This document shows positions 23,194 through 32,017 of a stretch of 33,243 nucleotides of DNA, one piece after another. The stretch lies in NCBI GenBank assembly GCA_903874965.1, contig CAIQUD010000108.1, positions 1 to 33,243 on the forward strand. Reading direction: 5' to 3'. The notes under the pieces were generated by a model, which was not told the DNA's origin, ran no database searches, and saw only the letters and a program-made list of their open reading frames with translations. The DNA is from an uncultured Actinomycetes bacterium (GTDB taxonomy: Bacteria > Actinomycetota > Acidimicrobiia > Acidimicrobiales > RAAP-2). A program made the translations under genes and the position numbers. Within the stretch, counting starts at the first letter, position 1. Every line of letters starts with the position of its first letter.

Positions 23194-24497
23194 GGCCGGC
23201 TAAATCGGGGGAGCACGAGGGTGAAGGTTGACCCTTCGCCTTCGCGGGAACTGACATCGACTCGACCCTGATGGTTCTGCGCGACGTGGCGAACGATGGC
23301 CAACCCAAGTCCAGTGCCGCCGGTCTCACGACTGCGACCCATGTCGACGCGGTAGAAACGCTCGAAGATTCTGTCGAGGTCTCGAGAAGGAATTCCGACG
23401 CCATGGTCAGTGACCGAAAGCAGAATCTGGTCACATTCGACCTCAAGGCCACCTTGCTCGCTTGCAATTGGCGTTGGGTCGATGTCTGCTTTAAGCAGCA
23501 CTTCATCACCTGCCGAGGAATAGGTCACTGCATTCTCAAGCAAGGCATGAACCGCCGAGGTCAGCTGGCGACGATCGCCCAGCACCAAGAGCGTTGGATC
23601 TGGCTCGAGCATCGTGATCGTGATCTCGCGCTGTTCTGCTGCCGACCGAATCCGTTCTGCTGCTTCCGCCATGACGAGCCCAACTTGGACTGGTTCTCGC
23701 GGAGGGGAAATTTCGGACTCGATTCTCGAGAGATCGAGGAGGTCATCAATGATTCTGCTCACACGGAACGCTTCACGATGAATTCGATCGGCAAGGCGAC
23801 TGGCGACATCCTTGTCGCGTTCAATCATCAAGGTCTCGGCCAAGAGCCCCAAGGCCCCCATTGGGGTTTTGAGCTCATGGGAGACGTTGGCGATGAAGTC
23901 GCGTCGAACTTCATCAAGTCGACGGCGTTCCGAGATGTCTTCAATGAGTGCGACGACACCAACGGGCCGTCGTCCATCGTCGATGAGTTGCGTTCGAATC
24001 GAGAGGGTTGAGCGAGGGGGGCCGAAGAGGTCGAGCGTCTTCTCCGCACTTCCGAGGGTCCACGCTTCTTGCAAGAGGTCCGTCACTGCTTGGGCAGCAA
24101 GTGCGTCGCCACTTCGACTGGTCATGAGGTCGTTCGCTCGACCATTCCGGTAGAGCACCACACCGCTCTCGTCGCAGATGATGACGCCTTCAGGAAGTGT
24201 GTCGAGCGCCCGACGAAGACGAAGCGCATCAGCGGACTGTTGCGTCACGGCCTCAGCGGCCGCACCGGTCACTTGCTCCAAATAGGTAAGGCCCTCCTCG
24301 AGTGTTGCATCTGGTCCTGGACCATCTGAGCCGAGCCTTGCACCAAGCGACGCCATTCGGCTGGCGATTGCGCGCCGACCGGTCCGCCGACCAATGACGA
24401 GCCCCAACCACGCAACGACGACGAGCAGGACGCCAACAATTGTCAGAAGGACCCATTCGGGGAGACCAAACATTTTGGCTGCAACGAGGAGGTGCAC
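23190..24497 (-). CDS. PAS-containing sensor histidine kinase (SenX3/PhoR-like)
   Basis: The 435-residue kinase has one N-terminal membrane helix (about residues 15-36), a PAS domain (about 95-190, from LDTLPEGVIICDESGVVLYR to ALIEDISERRRLDEV) and a HisKA/HATPase core: phospho-acceptor H207 in NVSHELKTP, N box ENAVTYSS, G boxes DHGVGIP and GGTGLGLAIV. With only one membrane helix and no large outer domain, the signal is probably sensed in or near the membrane or by the PAS. I used the GTG at 24497 since CATGAT lies 6 nt before it; ATG at 24473 is the alternative. It is divergent from the secretion-like operon. Confidence 0.9.
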   Translation of the reverse strand: MHLLVAAKMFGLPEWVLLTIVGVLLVVVAWLGLVIGRRTGRRAIASRMASLGARLGSDGPGPDATLEEGLTYLEQVTGAAAEAVTQQSADALRLRRALDTLPEGVIICDESGVVLYRNGRANDLMTSRSGDALAAQAVTDLLQEAWTLGSAEKTLDLFGPPRSTLSIRTQLIDDGRRPVGVVALIEDISERRRLDEVRRDFIANVSHELKTPMGALGLLAETLMIERDKDVASRLADRIHREAFRVSRIIDDLLDLSRIESEISPPREPVQVGLVMAEAAERIRSAAEQREITITMLEPDPTLLVLGDRRQLTSAVHALLENAVTYSSAGDEVLLKADIDPTPIASEQGGLEVECDQILLSVTDHGVGIPSRDLDRIFERFYRVDMGRSRETGGTGLGLAIVRHVAQNHQGRVDVSSREGEGSTFTLVLPRFSRP

Positions 24498-24613
24498 CCC
24501 TCCATCATGGCAGCCACATTCCTGCTGAGTTGAAGTTCAGCCTCAGGAGAACTTGCGAGGTTGAGTGCGAACGGGAAACGCAGGTTGTGCGCCTCACCAA
24601 TCGAGGAGCGTTG

Positions 24614-24946
24614 ATGACCAAACCATTAGGAGATGTCCGAGCAGAGCATTGGGTTGTGCCGCAGTTGCACTTCTCTGTACAACTGTCACCTACCCCAACA
24701 GCAATTCCCGGAAGTGGAGCCCTTCAGACGTTGGCAAACGGTCTGGCCGGGTGGGCACTCATTGGCGCGATGGTTGGTCTTGTCATTGGCGCCGGGCTTT
24801 GGGCTGTTGGTGCACATGCACAGAACTACCAGCAAGCAAATGTGGGTCGCCGCGCGGTCGCGGCCTCACTTGGGGCGGCGCTGCTCGTTGGAGCCGCACC
24901 AATTCTCGTGAACTTCTTCTTTAAGACTGGATCGGGAATCCATTGA
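24614..24946 (+). CDS. Small two-helix membrane protein of a conjugation-like operon (pilin/TrbC-like or DUF6112-like)
   Basis: This 110-residue protein has a Pro/Thr-rich front (SPTPTAIPGSGALQTLANGL) and two hydrophobic helices, about residues 46-66 and 82-104, joined by a short loop AHAQNYQQANVGRRAV. Size and topology match VirB2/TrbC-type pilins and the DUF6112-type proteins that I recall in actinobacterial conjugative elements. GAGGAG sits 5 nt before ATG, so this is the ribosome-site-led first gene of the operon. The 116-nt gap before it contains no TA dinucleotide at all, so no TAnnnT promoter is recognisable there. Its stop overlaps the next start as TTGA. Assignment by context more than by sequence. 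Confidence 0.65.
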   Translation: MTKPLGDVRAEHWVVPQLHFSVQLSPTPTAIPGSGALQTLANGLAGWALIGAMVGLVIGAGLWAVGAHAQNYQQANVGRRAVAASLGAALLVGAAPILVNFFFKTGSGIH

Positions 24947-26160
24947 TCCTTGTAGCGGCCCCCCTTCAGCCACGCTGTCTCGGACTCTCGGTTCTTGATC
25001 CGATTTGTTCCGTTGCCACCTCTGCCGCAGGAGGACTGGTGAGCGGGATTTTCGGGGGAATTCTTGAAGCGGTCACAAGAGCGGCTGTCTTCGTCCTCTC
25101 AATGGTTGGACACCTCCTTACCTCAACGACCGCCGTTGACCTCACCGCTTCATGGTTTACGAACCACTATCGAGCAATGGTGCTCCTATCGGGGACCTTT
25201 GCGGTGATCGCTCTTGTGGCCACTGCATTTGAAGCTTCTATCCGAAGCGAACCAATGCTCCTGTTTCGGGCGATGTTTCTCCACCTCCCGGTTGCGGGGC
25301 TCGTCGTAGCCGTTGGTATTCGAGTGACGACGTTGGCCCTCACCGGCGTCGATCAACTCTCTGCGTCCTTCGATGCCCTGAGTGGCCATGGCTCAACCGA
25401 ACTGGTGAAGACCATGGTGCAGTTGTCCGTGCTTTCAGTCGCAACTGGAGGAGGGATTCCAGGACTTCTCAGTGCGCTTCTCGGCCTCATCACCATCCTC
25501 GCGTCGGTGGCACTTTGGTGCGAACTCCTCCTTCGCTCAGCCGCAATTGCGATTGTGGTGTTGTTTCTCCCGCTCACCATGGCCGCCCAGGTTTGGCCAC
25601 AGATGGGACGTGCTGCAAAACGGTTGGTTGAGCTGCTGATTGCCTTGGTGCTGTCGAAGTTCGTCATCGTTGCAGTACTTTCCCTTGCTGCATCAGCGAT
25701 TTCGGGACAATCGGGAGTCGCAGGGATGTTGATTGGGATCACGATGCTGCTGTTGGCTTCCTTCTCGCCGTTCCTCGTGCTCCGGATTGTGCCGCTGGCT
25801 GAAGCGGTCCTGTCGACCGGACTTGAAGGTCAGCGCCAGCGGGCGACCAGATCCGCCACGACGCTTGGAAGAGCGGCAATGGCGGGAGCGAGTGCGATCC
25901 CCGTGGGCGTAGGAGCAGGCGCAATTGAGCACCTGGTGCAACAGTCAACGACGGGCGGTCTCCCACCGAACATCGCAAGCTCGGAAGGTCCGGTGAACAT
26001 TGGAGGCGTGGTCGGGATCACGCCACCTCCCCCTCGCCCTCCAGCAAGGACCCGAGCGCCACTCGGCATCCCGGCATCAGCACTCGGTGATCATGTGTTG
26101 ACGCACGACGCTTTCGGACCGGTACTCACGTTTGTCGAACGCGGAGCCTCGAGTGAGTGA
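24943..26160 (+). CDS. TrbL/VirB6-like polytopic membrane protein
   Basis: The 405-residue protein has about six to eight hydrophobic helices (for example TRAAVFVLSMVGHLL, MVLLSGTFAVIALVATAF, LHLPVAGLVVAVGIRV, IPGLLSALLGLITILASVAL, SAAIAIVVLFLPLTMAAQVW, MLIGITMLLLASFSPFLVL), followed by a Gly-, Ala- and Pro-rich cytoplasmic tail with PPPPRPPARTR. This is the usual architecture of VirB6/TrbL components that line the inner-membrane channel of type IV secretion systems. It starts with TTG overlapping the previous stop and overlaps the next gene at its end. Function by architecture and context. Confidence 0.72.
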   Translation: MILVAAPLQPRCLGLSVLDPICSVATSAAGGLVSGIFGGILEAVTRAAVFVLSMVGHLLTSTTAVDLTASWFTNHYRAMVLLSGTFAVIALVATAFEASIRSEPMLLFRAMFLHLPVAGLVVAVGIRVTTLALTGVDQLSASFDALSGHGSTELVKTMVQLSVLSVATGGGIPGLLSALLGLITILASVALWCELLLRSAAIAIVVLFLPLTMAAQVWPQMGRAAKRLVELLIALVLSKFVIVAVLSLAASAISGQSGVAGMLIGITMLLLASFSPFLVLRIVPLAEAVLSTGLEGQRQRATRSATTLGRAAMAGASAIPVGVGAGAIEHLVQQSTTGGLPPNIASSEGPVNIGGVVGITPPPPRPPARTRAPLGIPASALGDHVLTHDAFGPVLTFVERGASSE

Positions 26161-27292
26161 GTTGCAACCAACCGTCCACTTTCCCCCTCGATACGAGCGC
26201 AAGTTGCTCGGCATCTTGCGGCCAACTCAGGCCGCCTCCGCCGTTGGTGCTCTTGGCCTCTCGCTGTGGTGCCTCGGATGGGTTCGGGGGCCATTTCGTC
26301 TGCCACTGGCGTTGCTCTTCATCGGAGTTGCCCTGCTCCTTGCCGTCGTTCAACTTCGAGGGTTTGGGATTGATGAGTGGATTGTGCATCTTGCGCGGTG
26401 GTGCCAGGAAGTGCTCATGCTTCGATTCGAAAGGGCGCGGCAGACCGATGCGAAGGTTCAGTTACGAACCGTGATGCAGGTGCACGCGCCGGATCTTCAT
26501 CTGCTGTCAGCAGGTCAACAGGTGGTTGATCGTTCGCAATTTGGTCTTGCCCTCGCACAACTTGGTGCACGATCAGAAGGGCCGATCCAACTGCTGACGT
26601 GTCGACAACACTTCCTCAACACAGAGGTGACAGAGCAGCTTCAACTTTCGTCTTCAGAGCATCAACTCGTGACGCTGCTCATTGTTGCGAGTGGCCACGA
26701 TGAAGCCGTCACGGTCTTTCTCCAGCAATTACAGGGAAAACAGTGGGCGATTGGTTCGTCCGTTGAGACCGATCGCCAAATTGTTGCAACTGGACGAACT
26801 CGGGAGGTTCATCTTGGGAGTACTCGAACCACATCCGGTTGGTGGTCATCAGCCACGGTGCGCTCCTTTCCGGAGCGCCCGGTGGCGCTCAACTTCGGTT
26901 TGGCTTTGGTCGTCAATCCGCCGTTTGACTGCATGGCGCTTACCATTCGAGTTCCGAGTCGCTCTCAATTCCAGCGCCGCCTTGAGCGCCGTCAAACCGG
27001 GTCGATGGCTGATCGAGGTGTTCTTGAGCGTCGCGGATTTCGGAGGTCGGCAAGAGCTGAACGCCAGACTGAAGGTCGAGACTCCTATGAGACCTCACTG
27101 GCTGCAGGCTCCGTTCCAGTCGAGGCGACGATGTTCTTTGCGATGCGAGGCGCAACTCGGAATGCACTTGTCAAACGTCAGTCATCGCTCCTCGGGTTGG
27201 GTTCGACGATGGAGGTCGAGATCGCAACATCGTTTGGACGTCAACGTCGAGTCCTTGGTGCACTTGGGAACCCGCGCGAAGGTATCCGGTGA
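26153..27292 (+). CDS. PrgI/SCO6880-like conjugation protein
   Basis: The 379-residue protein begins with RYERKLLG and two close hydrophobic helices (about residues 24-43 and 49-69), like VirB3/PrgI, followed by a long soluble region without recognisable catalytic motifs. This matches the SCO6880-type proteins of actinobacterial conjugative elements, in which a PrgI-like membrane part is joined to a region resembling the N-terminal domain of VirB4. I chose GTG at 26153, which overlaps the upstream stop; a TTG at 26132 is also in frame. Its end overlaps the ATPase gene as GTGA. It is likely the membrane anchor for that ATPase. Confidence 0.68.
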   Translation: MSELQPTVHFPPRYERKLLGILRPTQAASAVGALGLSLWCLGWVRGPFRLPLALLFIGVALLLAVVQLRGFGIDEWIVHLARWCQEVLMLRFERARQTDAKVQLRTVMQVHAPDLHLLSAGQQVVDRSQFGLALAQLGARSEGPIQLLTCRQHFLNTEVTEQLQLSSSEHQLVTLLIVASGHDEAVTVFLQQLQGKQWAIGSSVETDRQIVATGRTREVHLGSTRTTSGWWSSATVRSFPERPVALNFGLALVVNPPFDCMALTIRVPSRSQFQRRLERRQTGSMADRGVLERRGFRRSARAERQTEGRDSYETSLAAGSVPVEATMFFAMRGATRNALVKRQSSLLGLGSTMEVEIATSFGRQRRVLGALGNPREGIR

Positions 27293-28515
27293 CGAGGAAT
27301 CGCTGGCTGCCGGCACCGTTTGAGTGGACGACGGAACATCTTGGAGTGTTGGCTCCAGTCACCACTGGTTCCATGGACAACCACGGCACGGCAATTGGTG
27401 ACGACCTTCTCGGAGGAGTATTCACCTTTGATCCCTTCACTGCCTATGCCCAAGGCCGCGTGACGAATCCAAATCTCGTGGTGCTCGGACAACTTGGGAA
27501 GGGAAAGAGCGCCTTCATCAAGACGTTTCTCCTCCGTGAACTCAAGCGTGGCCGGCGCGCGGTGGTTCTTGATCCTAAGGGGGAGTACCAGTCACTCGCG
27601 GCGGCCATCGGCGTCACACCGATTCGACTAGAGCCAGGTGGATCCATTCAATTGAATCCATTGCGAGGTGGACCTGACGCAGCGTCTCTTCGGACCGACG
27701 TTGCCCTGCTTGTGGCTCTTCTTGAACATGGCCTCAAACGTGATCTCACTCCAGGTGAACGAGCGGCGCTCGTTGAGGCGCGAGGTGCCGTGTCGCTGAT
27801 GAGCGATGCCACGATTGGCGCAATTGGAAATGCACTGTTTGAGCCTCAATCGAGTGCTGCCAAGCGTCTTCATTGCTCGGTCGGTGCTCTGCAAACCGAC
27901 GGACGAGACCTTGCGCTTGAACTTCTTCGACTGACTGAAGGAGATCTGGCTGGAATGTTTGACGATGTGACCTCGGCATCGTGCACACTCGACCAACCGC
28001 TTGTCGTTCTTGATCTTTCAGCCGTTTGGAACACGAAGGCACTGCCACTGGTCATCGCCTGCGCCCTTGCGTGGCTCGGAGGTGCGAGTTCGAACCTCAT
28101 GAGCCCTAGATATTTGGTGCTCGATGAAGCATGGGCCGTGCTCAATGATTTGAGTGTCGCTCGTTGGCTCCAAGGATCATGGAAGTTGGCACGGTCAACG
28201 GCAACATCCAACATTCTTGTACTGCATCGTATTTCCGATGTCCTGGGAGTTGGTGACCGCGGAGACCAAACCGTTGCGCTTGCAGCTGGATTACTGGCTG
28301 ATTCAGGGACGTCGGTTTCTTTCCAACTCGGGACCGAAGATGCAGCGGATGCGGGGGAGATCCTCGGGCACGGTGCAACAGAGATTGGAATCCTTCCAAC
28401 ACTCGGAAGGGGAGTCGCACTCTGGCGAGTTTCAGGTGAGGCGCATCTTGTCCGACATCACGTTTATGACCACGAGCGAGAAATGATCGATAGCGATCAA
28501 GCGATGCGACGTTGA
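27289..28515 (+). CDS. VirB4/HerA-like ATPase of a type IV secretion-like system
   Basis: The 408-residue ATPase has Walker A GQLGKGKS (residues 67-74), the following VVLDPKGEYQSL typical of VirB4/TraC/HerA proteins, Walker B YLVLDEAW (275-282) and a later HRISD segment (313-317) comparable to the sensor region. VirB4 proteins power substrate and subunit movement through the channel. At 408 residues it lacks the large N-terminal domain of classical VirB4 (usually 600-850 residues), which the preceding gene may supply. It starts with GTG overlapping the upstream stop and ends in a TTGA overlap with the coupling-protein gene. Confidence 0.85.
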   Translation: MTRNRWLPAPFEWTTEHLGVLAPVTTGSMDNHGTAIGDDLLGGVFTFDPFTAYAQGRVTNPNLVVLGQLGKGKSAFIKTFLLRELKRGRRAVVLDPKGEYQSLAAAIGVTPIRLEPGGSIQLNPLRGGPDAASLRTDVALLVALLEHGLKRDLTPGERAALVEARGAVSLMSDATIGAIGNALFEPQSSAAKRLHCSVGALQTDGRDLALELLRLTEGDLAGMFDDVTSASCTLDQPLVVLDLSAVWNTKALPLVIACALAWLGGASSNLMSPRYLVLDEAWAVLNDLSVARWLQGSWKLARSTATSNILVLHRISDVLGVGDRGDQTVALAAGLLADSGTSVSFQLGTEDAADAGEILGHGATEIGILPTLGRGVALWRVSGEAHLVRHHVYDHEREMIDSDQAMRR

Positions 28516-29870
28516 TCATTCTTCTGATGAGTCTGGCGGTTGTCGCGGTGATCTTTGCGCCGGACCGGTTTCGAAAGAAGACACCGAGCAGAGGAGAAGG
28601 AGCGCGTCGGAATGCAATGCCGAGAAGACTTGCTGGAAAAGGTCCCAACCGACTGAAGCTCGGGACAGTAAGCCGTCGTGAGGTTTTTGCTGAGGCTGGG
28701 CACAGCGTCGTCATTGTTGGACCGACGCAATCGGGAAAGACCACTCGGCTCGTTCTCCCAGCAATTGAGAGCTGGGATGGACCGGTTCTTGTTTCAAGTG
28801 TCAAGGACGACGTGCTTCGAGCGACCATGGAACAGCGCCTCGCTCGAGGTCCTGTGGCGGTGATTGACCCCGGAAAGGTGACGCACTTTCCGACGGTCTC
28901 CTGGAATCCGATGGCTTCGGTTGGCACGTTCAACGACGCCCGTCGACTCGCCAGGGATCTCTGTTCAGCGTCAAGTGCCACGGTGCCGAGTGGTGACGAG
29001 GCCTTCTGGCTTGCGGCAGCAGCTCGAATGCTTGCTCCCTTGCTGCTTGCAGCTGCGCTTTCAGCCGCCACGCTTGGTGAACTCCTCTCATGGATTAGTG
29101 AACAGCAGCTCAGTGAGCCATTGGCGATTCTCCTTGCAGCGTCCGAACACGATGCCTACCGGGTTGTGCTCGGAAGTCTTGATCGTGATCCTCGTCAGTC
29201 GAGTTCGATCACGACGACGATTGAGGTGGTGGTCGAATCGCTCATTGATGGAGGAGCGGGGACGGGCGCTCCGCTTGTTGTGGATCAACTCCTCGGGGCC
29301 AAAGGAACCTTGTACCTCTGTGCACCCTTAAGGGATCAGGATCGATCTCGAGGAATGCTCACGGCCATACGAAACGAAGTGATCGATCACGCACTCCAAC
29401 GTGCAGCGTCTGAAGGAGGGCGTCTTCGTCAGCCACTTCTTGTTGTGCAAGACGAAGCAGCACAGCTCGCTGGACTCGAGACGCTTGCGCAACTCGCAGC
29501 AACCGGAGTAGGACAAGGCATCACCTTGCTCACGGTGTTCCAAGACATTGGCCAAGTCGTGGCTCGCCACGGAGCACTCGGCACGTCACTCGTGCTCAAT
29601 CATCGAGCACGAGTCCTCTGTGCGGGAAGCATTGATCCAACGACGGTCCAACTATTCCGCGATTTGAGCGGTGAAGAAGTGGTCGAGACCACCTCAACTA
29701 CTCGAGCGAAAGGCGAACTCTCCACCCACACGCAACGTGAGTGTCGACCTCGTCTTCGAGGTGAACAACTTGTGGCGCTTCGGCGCGGCCAGGCCATCGT
29801 GCTCTACGACACCGAGCGTCCCTTCGTGGTCACTCTCGGTGAAATGCCAAACAAGAAGACTGCGAAGTGA
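28512..29870 (+). CDS. VirD4/TraG-like coupling ATPase
   Basis: The 452-residue protein has an N-terminal hydrophobic helix (about residues 1-16), then VVIVGPTQSGKTTRLVLPAI (Walker A at 70-78), the SSVKDDVL segment typical of TraG/VirD4, and Walker B LLVVQDEAAQLAGL (about 309-322). VirD4 proteins recruit DNA or protein substrates to type IV secretion channels. Only a single membrane helix is seen, as in shorter Gram-positive versions. It starts with TTG, overlapping the VirB4-like gene by 4 nt, and is the last gene of the operon. The presence of a coupling protein implies a dedicated substrate, but no relaxase or effector gene is visible nearby. Confidence 0.85.
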   Translation: MIILLMSLAVVAVIFAPDRFRKKTPSRGEGARRNAMPRRLAGKGPNRLKLGTVSRREVFAEAGHSVVIVGPTQSGKTTRLVLPAIESWDGPVLVSSVKDDVLRATMEQRLARGPVAVIDPGKVTHFPTVSWNPMASVGTFNDARRLARDLCSASSATVPSGDEAFWLAAAARMLAPLLLAAALSAATLGELLSWISEQQLSEPLAILLAASEHDAYRVVLGSLDRDPRQSSSITTTIEVVVESLIDGGAGTGAPLVVDQLLGAKGTLYLCAPLRDQDRSRGMLTAIRNEVIDHALQRAASEGGRLRQPLLVVQDEAAQLAGLETLAQLAATGVGQGITLLTVFQDIGQVVARHGALGTSLVLNHRARVLCAGSIDPTTVQLFRDLSGEEVVETTSTTRAKGELSTHTQRECRPRLRGEQLVALRRGQAIVLYDTERPFVVTLGEMPNKKTAK

Positions 29871-29927
29871 ACCTGCCCGAGCTCACGAGACGGTGTTTTG
29901 TCTGAACGGGTACTACCCTTGCGCGCC

Positions 29928-30701
29928 ATGAGTGCTCAACCACCTTCAACCCTCGCCATTGACATTGGTGGCACCGGCATTAAGGGAGCGGTGCTCGATG
30001 CCAAGGGGCAAATGGTGACGAAACGGCTCAAGTTCACGACGCCGTATCCACTGCCACCCGAGGGCATTGACTCCATGGTCCATCTCTTGACCCAGTTTTC
30101 TGCGAAGTTCCCGGAGACTTCGAGAATGGCCGTTGGATTTCCGGGTGTTGTGCGTGACGGAAAGATTCTTGTCGCTCCTCACTTTGAGTCGTCGATGGGG
30201 CTTGGCCAGAAAGCTGATCCCACTCTTCAGAAAGCTTGGGGGGGTTTTCCGCTCGAAGCTGCGCTCGAGCATTCCATTGGCCGACCAGTACGTGTGGTGA
30301 ATGATGCCGAGATGCAGGGTCTTGCCGTCATTGCTCGACGCGGCATCGAAGTAGTCATCACCCTCGGTACCGGATTCGGATTCGCGCTCTATCGCGATGG
30401 AGTCGCAACCCCACACTTGGAAATGGGATCGATGCCACTGCTTCGAAGCGGAACGCTCGATGGAGAGCTCGGGAACCGAGCTCGCAAGCGAATCGGCGAT
30501 GACCAATGGACGCTTCACGTTCATCGAGCTGTCGAACTTCTTGATGAACTCGTGAATTTCGACCATCTCTACATTGGTGGAGGCAATGCTCGAACGGTGC
30601 GGCGTGACGGGTTCGGCAAGCGCCTTGACCGGATCACGGTTGTCGGCAACATCGCAGGGATTCTCGGCGGCCACTACCTGTTTGCCGACGAGTTGGCTTA
30701 A
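29928..30701 (+). CDS. ppgK: Polyphosphate glucokinase (ROK family)
   Basis: PpgK phosphorylates glucose using polyphosphate (often also ATP). The 257-residue protein has the ROK N-terminal phosphate motif LAIDIGGTGIKGAVLDAKG, the glucose-binding VNDAEMQGLAV (about residues 124-134) and EMGSMPL in place of the longer ROK zinc loop, plus LYIGGGNAR near the end, all usual for PpgK. I chose ATG at 29928 (MSAQPPSTLAIDIGG); TACCCT lies 8 nt upstream and may be a -10 element. The stop shares the bases TTAA with the stop of the convergent OYE gene. PpgK is characteristic of Actinobacteria. Confidence 0.93.
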   Translation: MSAQPPSTLAIDIGGTGIKGAVLDAKGQMVTKRLKFTTPYPLPPEGIDSMVHLLTQFSAKFPETSRMAVGFPGVVRDGKILVAPHFESSMGLGQKADPTLQKAWGGFPLEAALEHSIGRPVRVVNDAEMQGLAVIARRGIEVVITLGTGFGFALYRDGVATPHLEMGSMPLLRSGTLDGELGNRARKRIGDDQWTLHVHRAVELLDELVNFDHLYIGGGNARTVRRDGFGKRLDRITVVGNIAGILGGHYLFADELA

Positions 30702-31864
30702 GCGGTCACGAACTCCGTGCAGCGAGTGCCGGTGTAGATCGAAGGCATGCAGCGGTTGCAGTGGGTGCATTTCGACGTCGTTGACGTCCCTGCGTCGTAA
30801 CGAAGGAGCAGGTCCGGTTCTGCGAGCAGCGCACGTCCCATGGCAACGAATTCGAAGCCTGCATTCAGACCCTGCTCAATCGTCGCTGCATTGGCGACTC
30901 CACCAAGAAGGATGAGCGGCATGGTGAGGGATTCTCGAAATTGACTCGCCATTGGCAAGAAGTAGGCCTCTTCATAGGGGTAGTCCGGCATGAAGTGGCG
31001 GCCGACAATCTTGAATCCGAGTTTCAGTGGCTGAGGGAGTGTCGCTGCGAACTCCTTGCGGGGAGCCTTACCGCGAAAGAGATACATCGGATTGTTGAGC
31101 GAACTCCCCGCCGTTAAGACGAAGGCATCGAGATGACCGTCTGCCTCGAGGAGTTTGGCTGTTGGAATGGAATCCTCGAGTTCAATGCCGCCCTTGGTCC
31201 CATCCCTCATGGAGATTTTGGCGGTGAGTGCGACTTGGTCACCAATGACTTCCTTGACCGCTTCCACGACCTTTCTCGGGTAGAGCGATCGCGCTTCGAG
31301 GCTTCCGCCATAGACATCGGTTCGAGTGTTTGCCTTCGGACTCATGAACGACGACAAGAGATATCCATGACCAAGGTGAAGCTCAATGCAATCGAATCCG
31401 GCATCGACGGCATTTCTTGCCGACTCAGTAAAAGCAATCAAGATTCTCTCGAGGTCGGCCTCAGTTGCTTCGTGCGAGACCATGCCAAGGGGCGAACGTC
31501 CTCCTGAAGGTGAGAGCGTCGGGACCCTGTTTGATCTGCTGTTTGCAACAGGTCCAGCGTGACCAACCTGCGCAGAAATCTTGGCACCAGCTGCGTGGAC
31601 GGCGCTCGTCAGTTTCTGCAACTTGGCGACGTTGTCGGCGTCTGAAAGCAAGACACAATTTCGATCGGTCCGTCCTTCAGGAGCGACAGCCAAGTAGGCA
31701 ACGGTGGTCATGCCGACGCCACCTTCTGCCATCTGCACATGGAAATCAATCAGATCTTGGGTGACTTCGCCCTTTGGTGCTCGACCTTCGAACGTCGCTG
31801 CTTTGATGATGCGGTTCTTCATCGTGAGTGGGCCGAGTTTGGCCGATTCAAACGCCGTCGTCAT
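30698..31864 (-). CDS. NADH:flavin oxidoreductase of the old yellow enzyme family
   Basis: The 388-residue FMN enzyme has the OYE barrel: LGPLTMKNRIIKAATFEG at the front, QVGHAGPVA, the catalytic-site DCIELHLGHGYLLSSFMSPK with YGGSLEAR (a hallmark), and LLGGVANAATIEQGLNAGFE near the phosphate site. A Cys cluster CTHCNRCMPSIYTGTRC stands at the C terminus, resembling the iron-sulfur motif of 2,4-dienoyl-CoA reductase-type relatives, but the second domain of those enzymes is absent. ATG at 31864 has AAGGGGA about 6 nt upstream; the frame is open further up without support. The substrate is probably an electrophilic enone or enoyl compound; unproven. Confidence 0.92.
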   Translation of the reverse strand: MTTAFESAKLGPLTMKNRIIKAATFEGRAPKGEVTQDLIDFHVQMAEGGVGMTTVAYLAVAPEGRTDRNCVLLSDADNVAKLQKLTSAVHAAGAKISAQVGHAGPVANSRSNRVPTLSPSGGRSPLGMVSHEATEADLERILIAFTESARNAVDAGFDCIELHLGHGYLLSSFMSPKANTRTDVYGGSLEARSLYPRKVVEAVKEVIGDQVALTAKISMRDGTKGGIELEDSIPTAKLLEADGHLDAFVLTAGSSLNNPMYLFRGKAPRKEFAATLPQPLKLGFKIVGRHFMPDYPYEEAYFLPMASQFRESLTMPLILLGGVANAATIEQGLNAGFEFVAMGRALLAEPDLLLRYDAGTSTTSKCTHCNRCMPSIYTGTRCTEFVTA

Positions 31865-32017
31865 GTGCTCCCCTTCCAGCCAGCGGTTCGCCCGTTTTGG
31901 CCAAACCTCCGGTTCCCCCTGGTCATTGCGTCCGGACAACGTCATCCGACTAAGGCTGAACCTAACCGACACCAATGGTCGCGAGCCAAATGACTCCACC
32001 ATTCAAGGGAACGGGCC

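Noticed and set aside
24614-29870. Secretion-like operon as part of the tRNA-Arg element
   Set aside because: The element starts at the 3' end of tRNA-Arg and runs away from the operon; glucokinase, OYE and DUF1003-like genes stand between.
31865-32002. 46-residue extension of the OYE reading frame
   Set aside because: The ATG at 31864 has a good ribosome site and matches the family N terminus; the extension has neither.
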